A stretch of DNA of 64,000 bases from Mimachlamys varia (taxonomy: Eukaryota; Mollusca; Bivalvia; Pectinida; Pectinidae): NCBI GenBank assembly GCA_947623455.1, contig OX392536.1, positions 7,249,282-7,313,281 on the forward strand, written 5' to 3'. Below, one piece after another: positions 63,191-64,000 of the stretch. The translations under genes and the position numbers were made by a program. The notes below the pieces were generated by a model that was not told the origin of the DNA, made no database searches, and worked only from the letters and a program-made list of their open reading frames with translations. Position 1 is the first letter of the stretch. The number at the start of each line of letters is the position of its first letter.

Positions 63191-64000
63191 CAACATAATC
63201 CTGTCTGCTCTAAGATAGAAACTCCAATTTCTAAAACCAACGTAATTCCATCTCTGCTCTAAGATAGAAACTCCGATTTCTAAAACCAACGTAATTCCAT
63301 CTCTGTTCTAAGATAGAAACTTAGATTTCTAAAACCAACGTAATTCCATCTCTGCTCTAAGATAGAAACTTCGATTTCTAAAACCAACGCAATTCCATCT
63401 CTGCTCTAAGATAGAAACTCCGATTTCTAAAACCAACGTAATTCCATCTCTGTTCTAAGATAGAAACTCCGATTTCTAAAACCAACGTAATCCTGTCTGC
63501 TCTAAGATAGAAACTCCGATTTCTAAAACCAATGTTATCCTATTTCTGCTCTTAGATAGAAACTTTGATTTCTAAAACCTACGTTATTCTTTCTGCTCTA
63601 AGATAGAATTTTCGATTTCTAAAACCAACGTAAACCTGTCTGCTCTAAGATAGAAACTTCGATTTCTAAAACCAACGTCTTCCTTTCTCTGCTCTAAGAT
63701 AGAAACTTCGATTTCTAAAACCAACGTAATCCAATCTCTGCTCTAGGATAGAAAATTGATTTCTAAAACCAACGTAATCCTGTCTGCTCTTAGATAGAAA
63801 CTTCGATTTCTAAAATCAACATAATCCTCTGCTCTTAGATAGAAACTTCGATTTCTAAAACCAACGTAATCCTGTCTGCTCTAAGATACAAACTTCGATT
63901 TCTAAAACCAACGTAATCCTGTCTGCTCTAAGATAGAAATTCCGATTTCTAAAACCAACGTAATCCTGTCTGCTCTAAGATAGAAACTTTGATTTCTAAA

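Larger units (their letters stand above)
35147..64000. repeat. 47/49-bp satellite array, about 600 monomers, open at the window edge
   Basis: Every monomer contains CTCTAAGATAGAAAC, a short variable centre, then GATTTCTAAAACCAACGTAAT. Three tails follow: CCTGTCTG (47 bp), CTCATCTCTA (49 bp) and TCCATCTCTG (49 bp). TAGAAA and TTTCTA form a hairpin with a 6-nt loop (CTTCGA and variants) in each unit. Adjacent 47 + 49 units total 96 bp, a multiple of 3, which explains the recurrent minus-strand frames of 73-82 codons; they are not genes. No other sequence interrupts the array for 28.8 kb. Left of about 46.1 kb the three tails are mixed regularly; to the right deletion variants (AGAAAATTGATT, CTAAAATAACG) appear in higher-order order. 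Confidence 0.98.

Noticed and set aside
47087..63289. Recurring 73-82-codon frames in the satellite
   Set aside because: They arise wherever 47- and 49-bp monomers alternate (96 bp in total) and stop when two like monomers adjoin.
35147..64000. CRISPR-like appearance of regular direct repeats
   Set aside because: The whole monomer repeats; there are no unique spacers and no cas genes, and the context is eukaryotic.

Overview
The window looks like repeat-dense, gene-poor nuclear DNA from a marine invertebrate, most likely a bivalve mollusc. The base composition is AT-rich. There is no bacterial gene organisation, no operon and no intact protein gene I can name. The bivalve call is an inference from two things: a tRNA-derived SINE whose head starts like tRNA-Ser/Leu and whose tail ends in a CA-rich A tail, and repeat families that resemble bivalve ones as I remember them. 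The sequence does not fix the species.

Layout. 0-15.7 kb is a mosaic of dispersed repeats: five copies of one family at 0.3, 2.1, 8, 11.2 and 11.7 kb, several inverted-repeat (MITE-like) elements, two tRNA-related SINE fragments, a broken non-LTR reverse transcriptase fragment at 10.9 kb, and short tandem arrays with periods of 18, 20 and 56-57 bp. 15.7-20.8 kb is a 53-bp minisatellite of about 95 units with an internal duplicated block. 21-35 kb is a second mosaic: two arrays in which the 60-bp A-box head of a tRNA-derived SINE has been amplified, four or more MITE-like elements, a tRNA-like pseudogene beside a palindrome, and one unrecognised open frame of about 195 codons. 35.15 kb to the window end is one uninterrupted satellite of alternating 47- and 49-bp monomers (about 600 copies) with kilobase-scale higher-order repeats; it runs off the right edge.

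The most unusual items are these. (1) Two diverged copies of an element in opposite orientation, at the left edge and at 34.1 kb, each carry a hammerhead-ribozyme-like fold with a palindromic minimal stem III, the type known from Penelope-like elements and metazoan retrozymes. (2) The 29-kb satellite has a hairpin in every monomer and a 5,218-bp near-identical duplication. (3) There are tandem arrays of SINE promoter heads. No set of genes works together here; the activity the sequence records is transposition, retroposition and unequal exchange.
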